The notes under the pieces were generated by a model. That model worked only from the letters and a program-made list of their open reading frames with translations. It was not told the DNA's origin and did no database searches. Below are positions 37,541-46,280 of a DNA stretch of 64,000 nucleotides, one piece after another (the stretch's first letter is position 1; each line of letters begins with the position of its first letter). The DNA is taken from the NCBI GenBank assembly GCA_902619265.1, contig CACNDL010000001.1, forward strand, positions 62,001-126,000, in the 5' to 3' direction. Origin of the DNA: an uncultured SAR86 cluster bacterium (GTDB lineage Bacteria > Pseudomonadota > Gammaproteobacteria > Magnimaribacterales > TMED112). A program made the translations under genes and the position numbers.

Positions 37541-37748
37541 ACTCATAATAGTTGTATTGGTAATTTTATTTTCTGTAAAACCAGAAAAATTAATGCATTA
37601 CATCAAGGGCATTTTTAGTCTTTTTCTTCAAATTCAAAACTTTTTTACAAGCACAAAAGAGGATATTGAAAGGGAACTTAATATTCAAGAGCTTAAACAG
37701 GATATACATAATGAAAATAGGATGAGGGAGCTGGAAAAAGATGAGTGA
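37518..37748 (+). CDS. tatB: Twin-arginine translocase subunit TatB
   Basis: 76 aa: N-terminal IGILELIIVVLVILFSVKPEKL is the TatB transmembrane helix with the conserved Glu (residue 8) and a Pro-containing hinge. An amphipathic helix and a charged tail follow. TatB forms the substrate-recognition complex with TatC. At 76 residues it is less than half the E. coli length (171), having lost most of the dispensable C-terminal tail. Position between tatA and tatC supports the assignment. Confidence 0.85.
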   Translation: MIQIGILELIIVVLVILFSVKPEKLMHYIKGIFSLFLQIQNFFTSTKEDIERELNIQELKQDIHNENRMRELEKDE

Positions 37749-38439
37749 AAATCTCGGAACTCATTTTTTAGAGCTAAGAAATCGAATTCTTTATAGTCTC
37801 AGCTTTTTTTTCATAGCTTTTGTATGTATATACCCTTTCAATAATTATTTTTTTAATAATATTGTTGATTACCTACAAACCTTTACAACAATCGATTTAA
37901 TAGCTGTTCAGGTAGCATCTCCATTTATCGTGCCACTAAAACTTTCTGCATTTATCGCAGCTTTGATTTCTATTCCTTTTATGCTTTATCAGGCTCTAGT
38001 TTTTATGTCTCCAGGCTTGTATCCAAGAGAAAGGTCGGTCATTTTTTCCAGAACAATAATTGGCTCTCTTCTCTTTTTTTTAGGCGTTAGTTTTTGCTTT
38101 CTTGTTGTTTTGCCTAATGTCCTTAATTTTTTCCAAACTGTAGGTCCTGAGTCAATAAAGGTTAGTACTGATATTTCAAACTTTCTTAGTTTTGTTCTTA
38201 CGTTATCGTTTGGTTTTGGTATTGCCTTCCAAATTCCATTGATTGTAAATGCTCTAATAAAGTTGAAGATTTCAACTAAAATAAAATTGAAGTCCTACAG
38301 AGGTCTTGTGCTGATTCTTTGTTTTATATTCGGAATGATATTTACACCGCCCGATATTATTTCACAGTTTTTAATGGCAGTTCCTATGTATTTGCTTTTT
38401 GAAATTGGATTATTATTTAGCAATGACAAAAAAACGTAA
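37741..38439 (+). CDS. tatC: Sec-independent translocase subunit TatC
   Basis: Polytopic core of the twin-arginine translocon that binds RR signal peptides. 232 aa with six predicted transmembrane helices. Conserved LGTHFLELRNRILYSLSFFF at the N-terminus, PFMLYQALVFMSPGLYPRER in the cytoplasmic loop and FGMIFTPPDIISQFLMAVPM towards the end. An identifiable client in the window is the PhoD-like phosphatase. The stop overlaps the ArfA-like ORF by 17 bp. Confidence 0.96.
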   Translation: MSENLGTHFLELRNRILYSLSFFFIAFVCIYPFNNYFFNNIVDYLQTFTTIDLIAVQVASPFIVPLKLSAFIAALISIPFMLYQALVFMSPGLYPRERSVIFSRTIIGSLLFFLGVSFCFLVVLPNVLNFFQTVGPESIKVSTDISNFLSFVLTLSFGFGIAFQIPLIVNALIKLKISTKIKLKSYRGLVLILCFIFGMIFTPPDIISQFLMAVPMYLLFEIGLLFSNDKKT

Positions 38440-38557
38440 TCTAATCGCTAAAGACCTAAGAACACCAAAATATCGCCTTAAAATTGAGAAAAATAAAAAG
38501 AAGTACACTCGAAAAAATCAGCCTAAAATTGACCCTATCAAACTCGAGAAGAATTGA
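38423..38557 (+). CDS. arfA: Probable alternative ribosome-rescue factor ArfA (short form)
   Basis: A 44 aa, very basic ORF missed by the track. Residues 6-31 (NLIAKDLRTPKYRLKIEKNKKKYTRK) align with the ArfA core, where E. coli has [25 protein letters not shown]. ArfA recruits RF2 to ribosomes stalled on non-stop mRNA. The protein lacks the hydrophobic C-terminal tail that in E. coli is removed by RNase III or tmRNA-dependent truncation, so it is already in the active short form. It starts inside tatC. Assigned from remembered motif similarity, without a search. Confidence 0.6.
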   Translation: MTKKRNLIAKDLRTPKYRLKIEKNKKKYTRKNQPKIDPIKLEKN

Positions 38558-38571
38558 CTTAATTCACTGAA

Positions 38572-38615
38572 ACATTTATATTACATTTATGTGACATTTA
38601 TGTGACATAAAAAAG
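38572..38615. repeat. Four-unit 11-bp tandem repeat, possible response-regulator site
   Basis: Units ACATTTATATT, ACATTTATGTG, ACATTTATGTG and ACATAAAAAAG follow without spacers. On the minus strand the core reads TGTCACATAAA repeated, giving TGTCA half-sites 11 bp apart, the geometry of PhoB and OmpR family binding sites. It lies between the ArfA-like gene and the small secreted protein at 38633, ending 18 bp before that gene's start. Confidence 0.5.
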
Positions 38616-38632
38616 TTTTGGAGTTAAGTAAA

Positions 38633-38929
38633 GTGAAAAAAATATTATTTACAGTATCTTTTATATTAATGAGCTTATTTTGTAAGACAGATAATCATAT
38701 ACATAAAGATGATATTGATATGGTTTTATTTACAAGTTCAAATAAAGTAATTTTTAAGCTGGTCAATGGAACTTCATTTCAAGGCAATATCTTAACTAAG
38801 AAAAACTGCCCTCTTAAACAAAACTATCACAAAATTTTCTTTAAGAGCGATCTTATTACAAATTCACTCATCGTCATGCGTAATAATGGTTTCACTACCT
38901 GTGAGTGGGAAAATCTAACAAAAATTTAA
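38633..38929 (+). CDS. Small secreted protein of unknown function
   Basis: About 98 aa from a GTG at 38633, which has a GGAG ribosome binding site 9 bases upstream. The track's earlier TTG would break into that site. The N-terminus KKILFTVSFILMSLFCKT is a signal peptide, with no convincing lipobox. The mature part of about 80 residues contains three further Cys (KKNCPLKQ, TTCEW and the one near the signal cleavage) and looks like a small beta domain (VIFKLVNGTSFQGNIL). I do not recognise the family. It is preceded by 11-bp tandem repeats and followed by a terminator, so it is probably a single-gene, regulated transcript. Confidence 0.7.
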   Translation: MKKILFTVSFILMSLFCKTDNHIHKDDIDMVLFTSSNKVIFKLVNGTSFQGNILTKKNCPLKQNYHKIFFKSDLITNSLIVMRNNGFTTCEWENLTKI

Positions 38930-38936
38930 TACCTCT

Positions 38937-38975
38937 CAATCGATGCGAGTAATTCCGTATCGATTGGCATTTTTA
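38937..38975 (+). terminator. Intrinsic terminator of the small secreted protein gene
   Basis: Perfect 8-bp stem CAATCGAT/ATCGATTG (38937-38944 with 38959-38966), 14-nt loop, followed by GCATTTTTATT. It begins 7 bp after the stop codon at 38929. The T-run is on the plus-strand side. The leftward acs gene ends at 38973, so it overlaps the terminator's tail. Confidence 0.6.
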
Positions 38976-40883
38976 TTGTCTCGAATTAATTAATTCTTCA
39001 ACAATACTCGGATCAGCTAAAGTTGTCACGTCACCTAAATTTGCTGTATCTTTGTTTGCTATTTTTCTAAGAATCCTTCTCATAATTTTTCCAGAGCGAG
39101 TTTTAGGCAGGTCTCTTGTAATATGAATGACTTCTGGTTTTGCAATTTTTCCAATAGATTTTGAGACAGTATCAATAATCTCATTTTCTACCAAGCCATT
39201 ATTTTTTTCAGTATCTTTTAATATTACAAATGCGTAGATAGCTTGCCCCTTTATATCATGCTCTATTCCAACTACTGCCGCTTCAGCTACATCAGGATGC
39301 GTTACAATTGCACTTTCAACTTCTGCTGTTCCAATTCTATGGCCTGAAACATTCAGTACATCATCTACTCTTCCTGTAACCCAGTAATATGCATCAGCAT
39401 CTCGTTTTGCTCCATCTCCTGTAAAATATTTTCCATTGTATTGAGAAAAATAAGTTTGAACCATTCTTTCGTGATCTCCATATACTGTTCTAATCTGGCT
39501 TGGCCAACTTTGATCAATGCATAAATTTCCTTTGCCCTCTCCTATAATTTCAATGCCATCGTTATCTACGAGTGAAGGTTTAACTCCAAAAAACGGTAAA
39601 GTTGCTGATCCTGGTTTTTTAGCAGTGATGCCGGCTATTGGACTAATTAATACAGAACCGGTTTCTGTTTGCCACCAAGTGTCAACGACCTCACAGTTTG
39701 ATTTTCCAACTTTTTCAAAATACCACTCCCAAACCTCAGGATTTATTGGCTCGCCAACTGTGCCAAGGACTTTTAGAGAGGATCTGTCTGAGTTTTCTAG
39801 GTACTTATCTCCTTTAGCAATCAAAGCCCTTATTGCAGTTGGAGCAGTATAAAAAATATTGACATGGTGTTGGTCACATACTTCCCAAAATCTTGATGGA
39901 TCTGGATATGTTGGAATTCCTTCAAACATTAATGTTGTGGCACCATTTGAAAGTGGCCCATATACAATATAAGTGTGGCCTGTTACCCAACCAACGTCAG
40001 CTGTGCACCAATAGACGTCTTCTGAAGAAAATCCAAAGATATATTTGAATGACATTGTAGCCCCTAATAAGTAGCCACCTGTTGTATGCATTACGCCTTT
40101 TGGTTTTCCTGTTGAGCCTGATGTATACAAAATAAATGATGGGTCTTCTGCATGCATTTTTTCTGGCTTACAAACATCGGGCATTTGACTGATAAGCTCG
40201 TTATAACAAACATCTCTAGAATCAACCCAGTCTATTTTTGCATTGGTATATTTAAAAACGATTGTTTTTTGCACGTTTGGACAATTCTTCAAAGCAATAT
40301 CAATATTTTCTTTTAGGTTTACTCTCTTTCCACCTCTAATTCCTTCGTCTGCTGTGATTACATATTGGCAATCTGAATCTAGAATTCTTGAACTAATTGC
40401 TTCTGGAGAAAACCCACCAAATACTACAGAATGTATCGCACCTATTCGCATACAAGCCAACATTGAGTAAGCAGCCTCAGGAATCATTGGCATGTAAATG
40501 CATACTCTGTCGCCTTTTTTGACGCCAATTGATTTTAGTCCGTTAGCTAACTTGCTCACCTCAATTAGTAACTGGTCATAAGATATATTTTTTGTATTTT
40601 CTTTTTCGTCACCCTGCCAAATAATTGCTGTTTTATTAGGGTTTTTTGCTGCGTGGCGATCGATACAGTTATAAGAAATATTAAGCACCCCGTCTCTAAA
40701 CCAAGCTGGTTTAGTAATTTTTCCAGAATAACCTACGCTAGGTTTTTCAAACCACTCTAATTCTTTTAGTGCGTGCTCAAGAAAAAATGAACTTGGATCA
40801 GTAACAGACTTCTCATACATATATCTGTATTCATCTAAATCTTTTAAGTTTGGGTTTTTAAAATCTTTTATATCAAAATTCAT
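38973..40883 (-). CDS. acs: Acetyl-CoA synthetase
   Basis: AMP-forming acetate:CoA ligase of 636 aa. Motifs: [23 protein letters not shown] (P-loop), [54 protein letters not shown] and [12 protein letters not shown], which holds the catalytic Lys whose acetylation by Pat-type enzymes inactivates Acs. Allows growth on acetate; pckA in this window would serve gluconeogenesis from it. It overlaps the LOG-family gene by 11 bp. Confidence 0.97.
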   Translation of the reverse strand: MNFDIKDFKNPNLKDLDEYRYMYEKSVTDPSSFFLEHALKELEWFEKPSVGYSGKITKPAWFRDGVLNISYNCIDRHAAKNPNKTAIIWQGDEKENTKNISYDQLLIEVSKLANGLKSIGVKKGDRVCIYMPMIPEAAYSMLACMRIGAIHSVVFGGFSPEAISSRILDSDCQYVITADEGIRGGKRVNLKENIDIALKNCPNVQKTIVFKYTNAKIDWVDSRDVCYNELISQMPDVCKPEKMHAEDPSFILYTSGSTGKPKGVMHTTGGYLLGATMSFKYIFGFSSEDVYWCTADVGWVTGHTYIVYGPLSNGATTLMFEGIPTYPDPSRFWEVCDQHHVNIFYTAPTAIRALIAKGDKYLENSDRSSLKVLGTVGEPINPEVWEWYFEKVGKSNCEVVDTWWQTETGSVLISPIAGITAKKPGSATLPFFGVKPSLVDNDGIEIIGEGKGNLCIDQSWPSQIRTVYGDHERMVQTYFSQYNGKYFTGDGAKRDADAYYWVTGRVDDVLNVSGHRIGTAEVESAIVTHPDVAEAAVVGIEHDIKGQAIYAFVILKDTEKNNGLVENEIIDTVSKSIGKIAKPEVIHITRDLPKTRSGKIMRRILRKIANKDTANLGDVTTLADPSIVEELINSRQ

Positions 40884-41412
40884 TTAATTTAATAGTTTTA
40901 ATTAGCTCTTCAATCGTGTCTGCAACAAAAAGCTTATCAGAAATTGATGGCAACATGCCAAGCTCAACGTTTTTCTCTAACCATTTTAAAATGTCTGTCC
41001 AACAATCGTTTTTATTAAAAATAAAGATTTTTTTGTCAATTAGATTGAGTGAAAGATGATTAAAAACATCAAAAAATTCATCTGCTGTACCAACTCCACC
41101 AGGCATAACAACAAAAAAGTCTGATTGATCTATTAAGCTTTTTTTTCGAAGGTAAAAATTTGTTTGTACTTCTTCTTCATCTAAATAATTCGGTTTAATT
41201 TCTTCGTTATCAAACATAGGCAAAGTTATACCTTTGATTCTTCCATTTTTTTTCGAGACTTTTTCAGATAACTCACCCATCAAACCTCTCTTGCCACCAC
41301 CATAAACAAGTTTTAATTTTGATTCTGATATAAATCCAGCAAGTATATCTAAATCATTATCTAAATTTAATTTTGGTGTCAGAGATGATAAAAAGACACC
41401 AATGGATTTCAC
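40873..41412 (-). CDS. LOG family protein (nucleotide 5'-monophosphate phosphoribohydrolase type)
   Basis: 179 aa Rossmann-like protein with [15 protein letters not shown] and the family signature [16 protein letters not shown] proteins cleave cytokinin riboside or nucleoside monophosphates to base and ribose 5-phosphate, and bacterial members often act on AMP/CMP-like nucleotides. The physiological role here is not known. It sits directly between fba and acs with 0-11 bp spacing and may be co-transcribed with the sugar phosphate genes. Confidence 0.85.
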   Translation of the reverse strand: MKSIGVFLSSLTPKLNLDNDLDILAGFISESKLKLVYGGGKRGLMGELSEKVSKKNGRIKGITLPMFDNEEIKPNYLDEEEVQTNFYLRKKSLIDQSDFFVVMPGGVGTADEFFDVFNHLSLNLIDKKIFIFNKNDCWTDILKWLEKNVELGMLPSISDKLFVADTIEELIKTIKLNEF

Positions 41413-42426
41413 TTATTCCTCTAGGCTCTTACTCCACTTTCCAAGTGAAGCAAGTTTATTCATTTCGGCTCTATGAGAAAATGCATCTTGAGCTGCAGAA
41501 ATATTCTCTTTTTTACCTAACCACGCTGAAAGCGCTGATGCTTGAAGTGCTCTTCCATATGAAAAACTTAACTTCCATGGAAAACCACCAATTTTATTCA
41601 TCATATCAAGGTGTTCAGTTGATTCTATTTCTGTTTGACCGCCAGATAAGAATGCAATACCTGGCAATTCTGCAGGAACATTTTTTTTGAGACATTTAAC
41701 AGTAGCTTGAGCAACCTCTTCAACTGTTGCTGTATGTACGTGATCTAAGCCTGGTGTCACCATGTTTGGCTTAAGTATCGTTCCGGAAATATCGACGTCA
41801 TAACTATCAAGATAATCAAAAAGTGATTTTATTGATCTGCTTGTGGCATCGTAACAATCATTAATCGAATGTTCGCCATTTATAAGCACCTCTGGTTCGA
41901 CTATAGGAACCATGCCATGTTTTTGTGCAGTTTTAGCATAATTTGCAAGTGCTTCCATATTTGCATCTATACATTCTTGTGATGGTATGTTTTCACCAAT
42001 ACTTATGACGGCTCTCCATTTAGTAAATTTTGCGCCAAGTGCGGCATATTCTGCAGATCTTTCATCAAGATCATCTAAACCTTGAGTTAATGTTTCAATT
42101 TCTGAGCCATTAAAAGGCTGTAAACCTTTATCAACTTTTATGCCTGGAAGCGCACCACTCTCAACGATTATTTCCACTAATGGCTTACCTGATTCCGAAT
42201 GTTGTCGAATAGTTTCATCAAATAAAATCACTCCACCTATATTTTTTTTCATGCCCTTGGAAGTGAAAAGGAGTTCTCTATAGTCCCTCCTGTTTTCTTC
42301 CGTACTTTCTACAGATATAGAATCGAATCTTTTTTTACAGGTTGGATTGCTTTCATCTGCAGCGAGAATACCTTTACCATCAGCAACAATATATTTTGCT
42401 ATGTCAGATAAGTTTGAGAAATTCAT
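41413..42426 (-). CDS. fba: Class I fructose-bisphosphate aldolase
   Basis: Schiff-base aldolase of 337 aa related to the eukaryotic-type class I enzymes. ADGKGILAADESNPTCKKRFD at the start, LFDETIRQ, GIKVDKGLQPF, TKWRAVISIG, VPIVEPEVL, GTILKPNMVTPG (Schiff-base Lys), FLSGGQTE and WKLSFSYGRALQ. Being class I it needs no metal. It lies 7 bp after pgk in a tkt-pgk-fba leftward operon; no gap or epd gene lies between tkt and pgk. Confidence 0.95.
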   Translation of the reverse strand: MNFSNLSDIAKYIVADGKGILAADESNPTCKKRFDSISVESTEENRRDYRELLFTSKGMKKNIGGVILFDETIRQHSESGKPLVEIIVESGALPGIKVDKGLQPFNGSEIETLTQGLDDLDERSAEYAALGAKFTKWRAVISIGENIPSQECIDANMEALANYAKTAQKHGMVPIVEPEVLINGEHSINDCYDATSRSIKSLFDYLDSYDVDISGTILKPNMVTPGLDHVHTATVEEVAQATVKCLKKNVPAELPGIAFLSGGQTEIESTEHLDMMNKIGGFPWKLSFSYGRALQASALSAWLGKKENISAAQDAFSHRAEMNKLASLGKWSKSLEE

Positions 42427-42433
42427 TGAGATG

Positions 42434-43552
42434 CTATTTTAACCTTAAAGCTTCTATTGATGGAAGTTTATTTCCTGATAAGTACTCTAAAAATGCACCA
42501 CCTGCCGTAGACACATAATGAAATTTGTTTATATCTGAGAATTTATTGATTGCAAAAAGAGTTTCACCCCCACCTGCAATTACTTTTGATTTTGAATTTT
42601 CTAAAAAACCTATCAGCTGTTTTGTTCCATTTGAGAATTGATCTATCTCAAAAATACCAAGCGGCCCGTTCCAAATAATATATTCATGATCGAAAGACAT
42701 TATTTCTTCATTTAGCTCTATATCTAAAATCATTTTATTTTTAGGGACATCTTCAACGGAAACTAAGTTCACTTGATTTGATTGGGGCGATTCTGCTACA
42801 TAGACACTTTTTGGAAGGATGATTTTATTTGTCATTAATAATTTTTTTGCGGTGTCTAGCATATTATCTTCAACAAGTGAGTTTCCAATAGGCTTGCCAG
42901 CAGCTTTTAAAAAAGTGTTTGCTATCCCACCACCAACAACAACTGAAGAAGACTTAGTAATTAAATTTTTAATTACTTCTAATTTTGTTGATACTTTTGA
43001 GCCTCCAACTACGCTGAGAATTTGTTTGTTTTCTTCTAATGCTGACTCCAAATTTTTAATTTCATCAGAAAACAAAAGCCCAGCACATGCATTTTTAGAC
43101 AATTCTATTGCACCGAAAGTAGAAGCAGCTGTTCTGTGAGCAGTAGCAAAAGCATCCATAACATAAACATCAAAAACATTTGCTATTTGCTGAGACAAAT
43201 TTTTATCATTATCTTTCTCCCCTTTAAAGAATCTAATATTTTCCATAAAACAAATATTATCGGGAATATTTTCAAAATTATTCAGAAGCTCTATGTTCAT
43301 ATTTAGTCTTTTTTCGAACCATTTCTTAATTGGCAAGACTGATTGATTAATATCAAATTCACCTTCTCTAGGTCTGCCAAGATGTGTGATAACACATAAC
43401 TTGTCAGTTTGTTTTAATATGTGAAGAATAGTCGGAAGTGCAGCTGAGAGTCTTTCATGACTGAGAATTTCACCATTTTCAATAGGGACATTTAAATCGA
43501 CTCTAAGACCTACTTTCTTGTCTTTAATATCTGTCTTTTCAAGATGATTCAT
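42434..43552 (-). CDS. pgk: Phosphoglycerate kinase
   Basis: Glycolytic/gluconeogenic kinase of 372 aa, slightly shorter than usual (385-395). VGLRVDLNVPIENGEI, THLGRPREGEF, ENIRFFKGEKDND, VVGGSKVSTKLEVI, GGGIANTFLKA, IIWNGPLGIFEIDQF and VIAGGGETLF cover both Rossmann domains. The start overlaps the tkt stop by 4 bp. Confidence 0.96.
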   Translation of the reverse strand: MNHLEKTDIKDKKVGLRVDLNVPIENGEILSHERLSAALPTILHILKQTDKLCVITHLGRPREGEFDINQSVLPIKKWFEKRLNMNIELLNNFENIPDNICFMENIRFFKGEKDNDKNLSQQIANVFDVYVMDAFATAHRTAASTFGAIELSKNACAGLLFSDEIKNLESALEENKQILSVVGGSKVSTKLEVIKNLITKSSSVVVGGGIANTFLKAAGKPIGNSLVEDNMLDTAKKLLMTNKIILPKSVYVAESPQSNQVNLVSVEDVPKNKMILDIELNEEIMSFDHEYIIWNGPLGIFEIDQFSNGTKQLIGFLENSKSKVIAGGGETLFAINKFSDINKFHYVSTAGGAFLEYLSGNKLPSIEALRLK

Positions 43553-45510
43553 ATCATCTGCTTTATTTTCTTTATTATTTTCTCAGGAGTAAACCCAAAA
43601 TGATCCATTAAATCACTACCTTTGCCAGATTCACCAAAACAGCTTATGCCAATAACATTTTGTGTATGTTCGTACCACGAATTAGGGTGACCACATTCAA
43701 TAACAATATTAGTTGTATTAGTTGAGAATATCTCATTGTATTGATTTTTATTTTTGAGAAGAGCTTCAAGACAAGGCACACTTACAACGTTACAGTTAAT
43801 GCCTTCTGAATTTAATAGTTTTTCAGCTTCAATTGCTAGACCAACTTCTGAGCCTGTGGCGATTAAATTGATATTGGCATCATTTTTCTTTGAAACAAAA
43901 TAACCACCCATCTTTAACTGTTCTATTTCTTTTGTTTTAAAAGGCGCTAAATTCTGTCTGGACAAGATAATGGAGGTAGGCCCATTTATTTTTGAAAGCG
44001 CTTCTTTCCATGCAACTGCAGTTTCAGCTAAGTTTGCTGGTCTCCATGTAGTCATATTTGGGGTAGAACGTAAAGTTGTTAAATGTTCAATTGGTTGATG
44101 TGTAGGACCATCTTCCCCTAGCGCAATTGAATCATGAGAAAATACGAATATCACTCTAATGCCCATTAAAGATGCCATTCTTACTGCATTTCTTCCATAA
44201 TCCATAAAGACTAAAAATGTACCTGAGTAAGGAATTAATCCTCCATGTAAAGCCATGCCATTCATAACTGCATTCATTCCAAATTCTCTTACACCATAAT
44301 AAATATAGTTACCGTCATCATTGGAATTGATGTCTATCGAATTTTTCGTGTTGGTATTGTTTGAACCACTCAAATCAGCAGAGCCACCTATTAGTTCAGG
44401 CAAATTTGCTTGCAGAAATTCAAGCACTATTTGTGAACTCTTCCTGGTTGCTAGAGAATCAGAATTAGATGATAAGCCATCAATAAATTTATCAAAATCA
44501 GAATCAAAATTGTCAGGCATCTCGCCTCTAATTAGTCTTTGCATTAAATCAAATTTGTCAGGTTCTGATTCTGCAAATTTCTTACACAAATTATCCCATT
44601 CTTTTTCAAGAGCGATTCCTTTTTCAACTGCACTCCATGAATCATATATCTGCTTATCAAGCTCAAATGGCTCGTAAGGCCAATCAAGATTTTTTCTAAG
44701 AGTTGCCATTGCCTCTTTGCCAAGCGCTGCTCCGTGAGATGCCTCGCTATCTTGCTTATCTCCAGCTCCATAACCAATAGATGTTTTGCAAACAATCATA
44801 GTAGGCTTGTCAGATAGCTTTGCTTCCTCAATGGCTGAGTTAATATCGTCTCTTTTATGTCCATCAACATTATCAATTACATGCCAACCATAGGATCGGC
44901 ATCTTAATGCAATGTCATCTTGGTACCATGCATCGATTTTTCCATCAATTGAAATTCCATTACTGTCATAAAAACAAATGAGCTTGTTTAGTTTTAAAAC
45001 ACCTGCCAAAGACATTGCTTCATGTGAAACGCCCTCCATTAAACAGCCGTCTCCTAAGAAACAATAAGTTAAGTGGTCAATTGGTTGAATTGAATCGGTA
45101 TTTATTTTATGCGCTAAAGTTTTTTCCGCTAATGCCATGCCAACTGCATTGGCAATGCCCTGTCCAAGTGGTCCAGTTGTTGTTTCAACACCTTCAGTAA
45201 TACCAAATTCTGGATGTCCAGGAGTTTTTGATTTTAATTTTCTAAAATCTTTTAAATCTTGAATTGAAAGATTGTAGCCACTTAAATGCAAAAGACTATA
45301 TAAAAGCATTGATCCGTGCCCATTCGACAAAACAAATCTATCTCTATTAAACCAACTTGGGTTTTTAGGCGAATGCCTTAGATGATCTCTCCACAGCACT
45401 TCTGCTATGTCTGCCATGCCGAGCGGCATACCAGGATGTCCTGACGCAGCTGCCTCAACAGCATCAGCTGATAAAAATCTTATAGCGTTAACTAACTTGT
45501 TAGTAATCAA
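43549..45510 (-). CDS. tkt: Transketolase
   Basis: Thiamine diphosphate enzyme of the non-oxidative pentose phosphate pathway, 653 aa. AASGHPGMPLGMADIAEVLW, FVLSNGHGSMLLYSLLHL and CFLGDGCLMEGVSHEA (ThDP motif) form the PP domain. Then FGMNAVMNGMALHGGLIPYSGTF and FSHDSIALGEDGPTHQPIEHL form the Pyr domain, followed by the C-terminal domain. Divergent from dapF with a shared palindromic promoter region. Confidence 0.97.
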   Translation of the reverse strand: MITNKLVNAIRFLSADAVEAAASGHPGMPLGMADIAEVLWRDHLRHSPKNPSWFNRDRFVLSNGHGSMLLYSLLHLSGYNLSIQDLKDFRKLKSKTPGHPEFGITEGVETTTGPLGQGIANAVGMALAEKTLAHKINTDSIQPIDHLTYCFLGDGCLMEGVSHEAMSLAGVLKLNKLICFYDSNGISIDGKIDAWYQDDIALRCRSYGWHVIDNVDGHKRDDINSAIEEAKLSDKPTMIVCKTSIGYGAGDKQDSEASHGAALGKEAMATLRKNLDWPYEPFELDKQIYDSWSAVEKGIALEKEWDNLCKKFAESEPDKFDLMQRLIRGEMPDNFDSDFDKFIDGLSSNSDSLATRKSSQIVLEFLQANLPELIGGSADLSGSNNTNTKNSIDINSNDDGNYIYYGVREFGMNAVMNGMALHGGLIPYSGTFLVFMDYGRNAVRMASLMGIRVIFVFSHDSIALGEDGPTHQPIEHLTTLRSTPNMTTWRPANLAETAVAWKEALSKINGPTSIILSRQNLAPFKTKEIEQLKMGGYFVSKKNDANINLIATGSEVGLAIEAEKLLNSEGINCNVVSVPCLEALLKNKNQYNEIFSTNTTNIVIECGHPNSWYEHTQNVIGISCFGESGKGSDLMDHFGFTPEKIIKKIKQMI

Positions 45511-45518
45511 AGTAGGGT

Positions 45519-45543
45519 AATTGTTTAAGACAATTATATAATT
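45519..45543. promoter_or_regulatory. Palindromic divergent promoter region of tkt and dapF
   Basis: A 17-bp imperfect dyad AATTGT-TTAAG-ACAATT (45519-45535) directly abuts a 12-bp perfect palindrome AATTATATAATT (45532-45543). The palindrome contains a TATAAT on both strands (45537-45542 plus; 45533-45538 minus). The plus-strand box gives dapF an 18-nt leader with AGGA. The dyad would overlap the -35 area of dapF and the early transcribed region of tkt, so it could act as an operator. No regulator is assigned. Confidence 0.4.
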
Positions 45544-45566
45544 CTAAATTAGGAATTGATCGCAAT

Positions 45567-46280
45567 ATGAAAAGTAAGTACACAAAAATGCAATCTAATG
45601 GTAATGACTTTTTAATTACAGAGGACATCAAGCTTGTTTCAAAAACAAAAGAATTATCTGACCGAATTAAAAATATAGGCTTTGATCAGCTTCTGTTTTT
45701 TCAAAATAAAGAAATACCTATATTACAGGTATTTAATGCCGATGGTTCTGAAGCAGATAATTGTGTAAATGGTTTGAGGTGTATAGCTTTTTTATACGGA
45801 TTAAAAAATACTTACATTAAGATTAAAAAACGTAGTTTCTACGTGAACAAGACGAAAAATGGCGCAGTTGTAAGAGGAAGTTTTCCTCAAATTAAAAAAA
45901 TTCAGGATTGGTATGTTATTAATTTTGGAAACAATCATATTGCGAAATCATGTGAAGATATTGACGGTTTTGATTTAAAGTCAGCTTATAAAACAGAAAG
46001 AGAAAATATGCTTTTTAATAGTATTGATAATTTCAATATGAGTATTTTTAAAATATGTGAAAACTCAATTAAAATTCGAACATACGAAAATGGTACAGGT
46101 GAAACATTATCTTGTGGTTCAGCCACAATATCAGTTGCCTATGCATTGAGTTTTGAATTGGGTTTAAATGAATTAACATTTAAATCTCTTGGTGGTGAAA
46201 CAAAAGTTTACATTTCAAATGATGGTGTAGCTTCAGAAGCAAGTGCTGAAATAATAGAAGAAGGTTTTTTAAATGGATGA
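45567..46280 (+). CDS. dapF: Diaminopimelate epimerase
   Basis: Converts LL- to meso-diaminopimelate for lysine and peptidoglycan. 237 aa, shorter than the usual 275. The two catalytic Cys are in ADGSEADNCVNGLRC and GTGETLSCGSAT, and the N-terminal KYTKMQSNGNDFLI is typical. The context dapF-xerC-HAD is as in E. coli (dapF-yigA-xerC-yigB) with yigA missing. The end overlaps xerC by 8 bp. Confidence 0.94.
   Translation: MKSKYTKMQSNGNDFLITEDIKLVSKTKELSDRIKNIGFDQLLFFQNKEIPILQVFNADGSEADNCVNGLRCIAFLYGLKNTYIKIKKRSFYVNKTKNGAVVRGSFPQIKKIQDWYVINFGNNHIAKSCEDIDGFDLKSAYKTERENMLFNSIDNFNMSIFKICENSIKIRTYENGTGETLSCGSATISVAYALSFELGLNELTFKSLGGETKVYISNDGVASEASAEIIEEGFLNG

Noticed and set aside
38572-38615. Tandem repeats considered as a CRISPR array
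   Set aside because: Units are 11 bp, contiguous, with no spacers and no cas genes nearby.
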